A stretch of 64,000 nucleotides of DNA, from the NCBI GenBank assembly GCA_025201375.1, contig JAIWZP010000051.1, positions 147,221 through 211,220 on the forward strand, read 5' to 3'. The notes beneath the pieces were generated by a model. It did no database searches. It saw only the letters and a program-made list of their open reading frames with translations, and was not told where the DNA came from. How positions within the stretch are numbered: position 1 is the stretch's first letter; every line of letters starts with the position of its first letter. Source of the DNA: Gongronella butleri (lineage: Eukaryota; Mucoromycota; Mucoromycetes; Mucorales; Cunninghamellaceae). This document shows positions 63,195 to 64,000 of this stretch, in pieces. The position numbers and the translations under genes are program-made.

Positions 63195-64000
63195 TCAGGA
63201 AGAGGGGGAAGAGGGGGGGAGGGGAGGAATCTTTTGGAGATAATGCTCGATCTTTGCTACCTTGGGCTTGAACAATATGGCGGCCATTTGCGCCGCAGCT
63301 AGCTGGCCTCCCTCCACGGTGCCGCGCGCAATTTCTTTTGCGTAAAGATCTGTACTTTTGCGCTCGATGTTGGCGAGGTTCGCGCAAAGAGTGTCAATTT
63401 CAGCCTACATGTCGCCATCGCATTTAAAAAAACATACGTGATCTGACCGTAATGACACTTCCACCTGTCTTTTTGGTACACTTACGGCGACAAGAATGAA
63501 TTCCTCTCTGCAGCGCTCGAGCAACGCGACTTGTTCCGCTTGGGCAATGTTTTCGAAGCAATTGCGCACCACCTCGCTGTCAAGAAACTCAGGGCCCGCA
63601 ACTGCGCTGGACGAGCTGGTAAGTCTCGGCTTACCGTGCTTGTCTAATCCAATGGCATTAATTGCGAGTGCTTATTATTGATTTTTCTTTTTTTACATAC
63701 CAGCAAACTTATTGTAACGCTCCTTGGCCACTGAAAACCGGGTTTTCAACACCCAGAGGCGCTTTCGCAATGTTGTCATCGTCTTTTGACCATGCTTTGC
63801 CCGTGGGTTGAAGACAATATTGTTGATCTTCTTTACCGCTGTGGCGGCCGCATACACGCTAGAAATTAGGCTCCGGCCCTCATTTTTCGTTATAGCGTCG
63901 CGGAATTCCTGGTCGATTTGGCGATTGCCGGTGCGCTTTGGACGGGGTCGGATGCTGTGAGCACTCTCATAAGCTTCCAGCTCCCTGTTGAGGTCAACAT
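63195..64000 (-). CDS. Unidentified protein, 5' end outside the window
   Basis: At least three exons read leftward from the window edge: VDLNRELEAYESAHSIRPRP through TMTTLRKRLWVLKTRFSVAK and ERYNKF; then KHGKPRLTSSSSAVAGPEFL to LLERCREEFILVA; then AEIDTLCANLANIERKSTDL to VAKIEHYLQKIPP, with a TGA near 63195. The splice joints keep one frame. It is highly charged and predicted helical, with likely coiled coils and no membrane segment. I do not recognise the family. The N-terminal part lies beyond 64000. Confidence 0.6.

Overview
The window is nuclear DNA of an intron-rich fungus, most likely a non-Dikarya lineage such as Mucoromycota or a zoosporic group. I infer this from gene content: a fungus-specific Ecl1-type zinc protein, Adp1-type ABC transporter, Dre2, a Vps17-like sorting nexin, a Ste7/Byr1-type MAPKK, a GPI-anchored chitin-deacetylase-like protein, and a Crypton recombinase with a GCR1_C domain. 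Almost every gene is cut by several introns of about 50-200 nt. Many of these introns start with GTA(n) or end with long T runs plus AG. No species can be assigned from the sequence alone.

Left gene block (about 1-13.7 kb): protein farnesyltransferase beta (-), RBBP4/Hat2-type WD40 chaperone (+), Ecl1-like zinc protein (+), then a gap carrying repeat family A, a seven-TM receptor with a very long cytoplasmic tail (-), and mitochondrial IF3 (-).

First mobile-element island (about 14-23.4 kb): an apparently intact Crypton tyrosine-recombinase gene with GTCAC-rich flanks and a 9-copy minisatellite; a decayed repeat (family B) interrupted by two sister 1040-bp foldback elements with TA target duplications; then a hairpin array and a short-unit tandem array.

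Middle gene block (23.5-31 kb): ketopantoate hydroxymethyltransferase (-), Dre2/anamorsin (-), and an Adp1-like EGF/ABCG transporter (+).

Second island (31-38 kb): another family B copy and a complete 5.4-kb hAT transposon with an 8-bp target duplication, terminal inverted repeats, an open four-exon transposase frame and about 2.3 kb of extra passenger DNA that includes a tRNA-like segment.

Right block (38.3-64 kb): S28 serine peptidase (-), DGAT2 acyltransferase (-), alpha/beta hydrolase (+), GPI-anchored polysaccharide deacetylase (+), UFD1 (-), repeat family A again, a broken F-box-type WD40 gene next to a decayed partial UFD1 copy (-), a GRAM-domain membrane protein (+), a MAPKK (-), a PX-BAR sorting nexin (-) and an unidentified partial gene (-).

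The genes are ordinary housekeeping, signalling and secretory functions and form no operon-like unit. The more unusual content is the mobile DNA: two potentially autonomous DNA transposons of different superfamilies, paired MITE-like foldbacks with a recoverable empty site, several undescribed dispersed repeats, and the extreme homopolymer tracts inside introns. Exon boundaries were read by eye and may be off by one or two bases.
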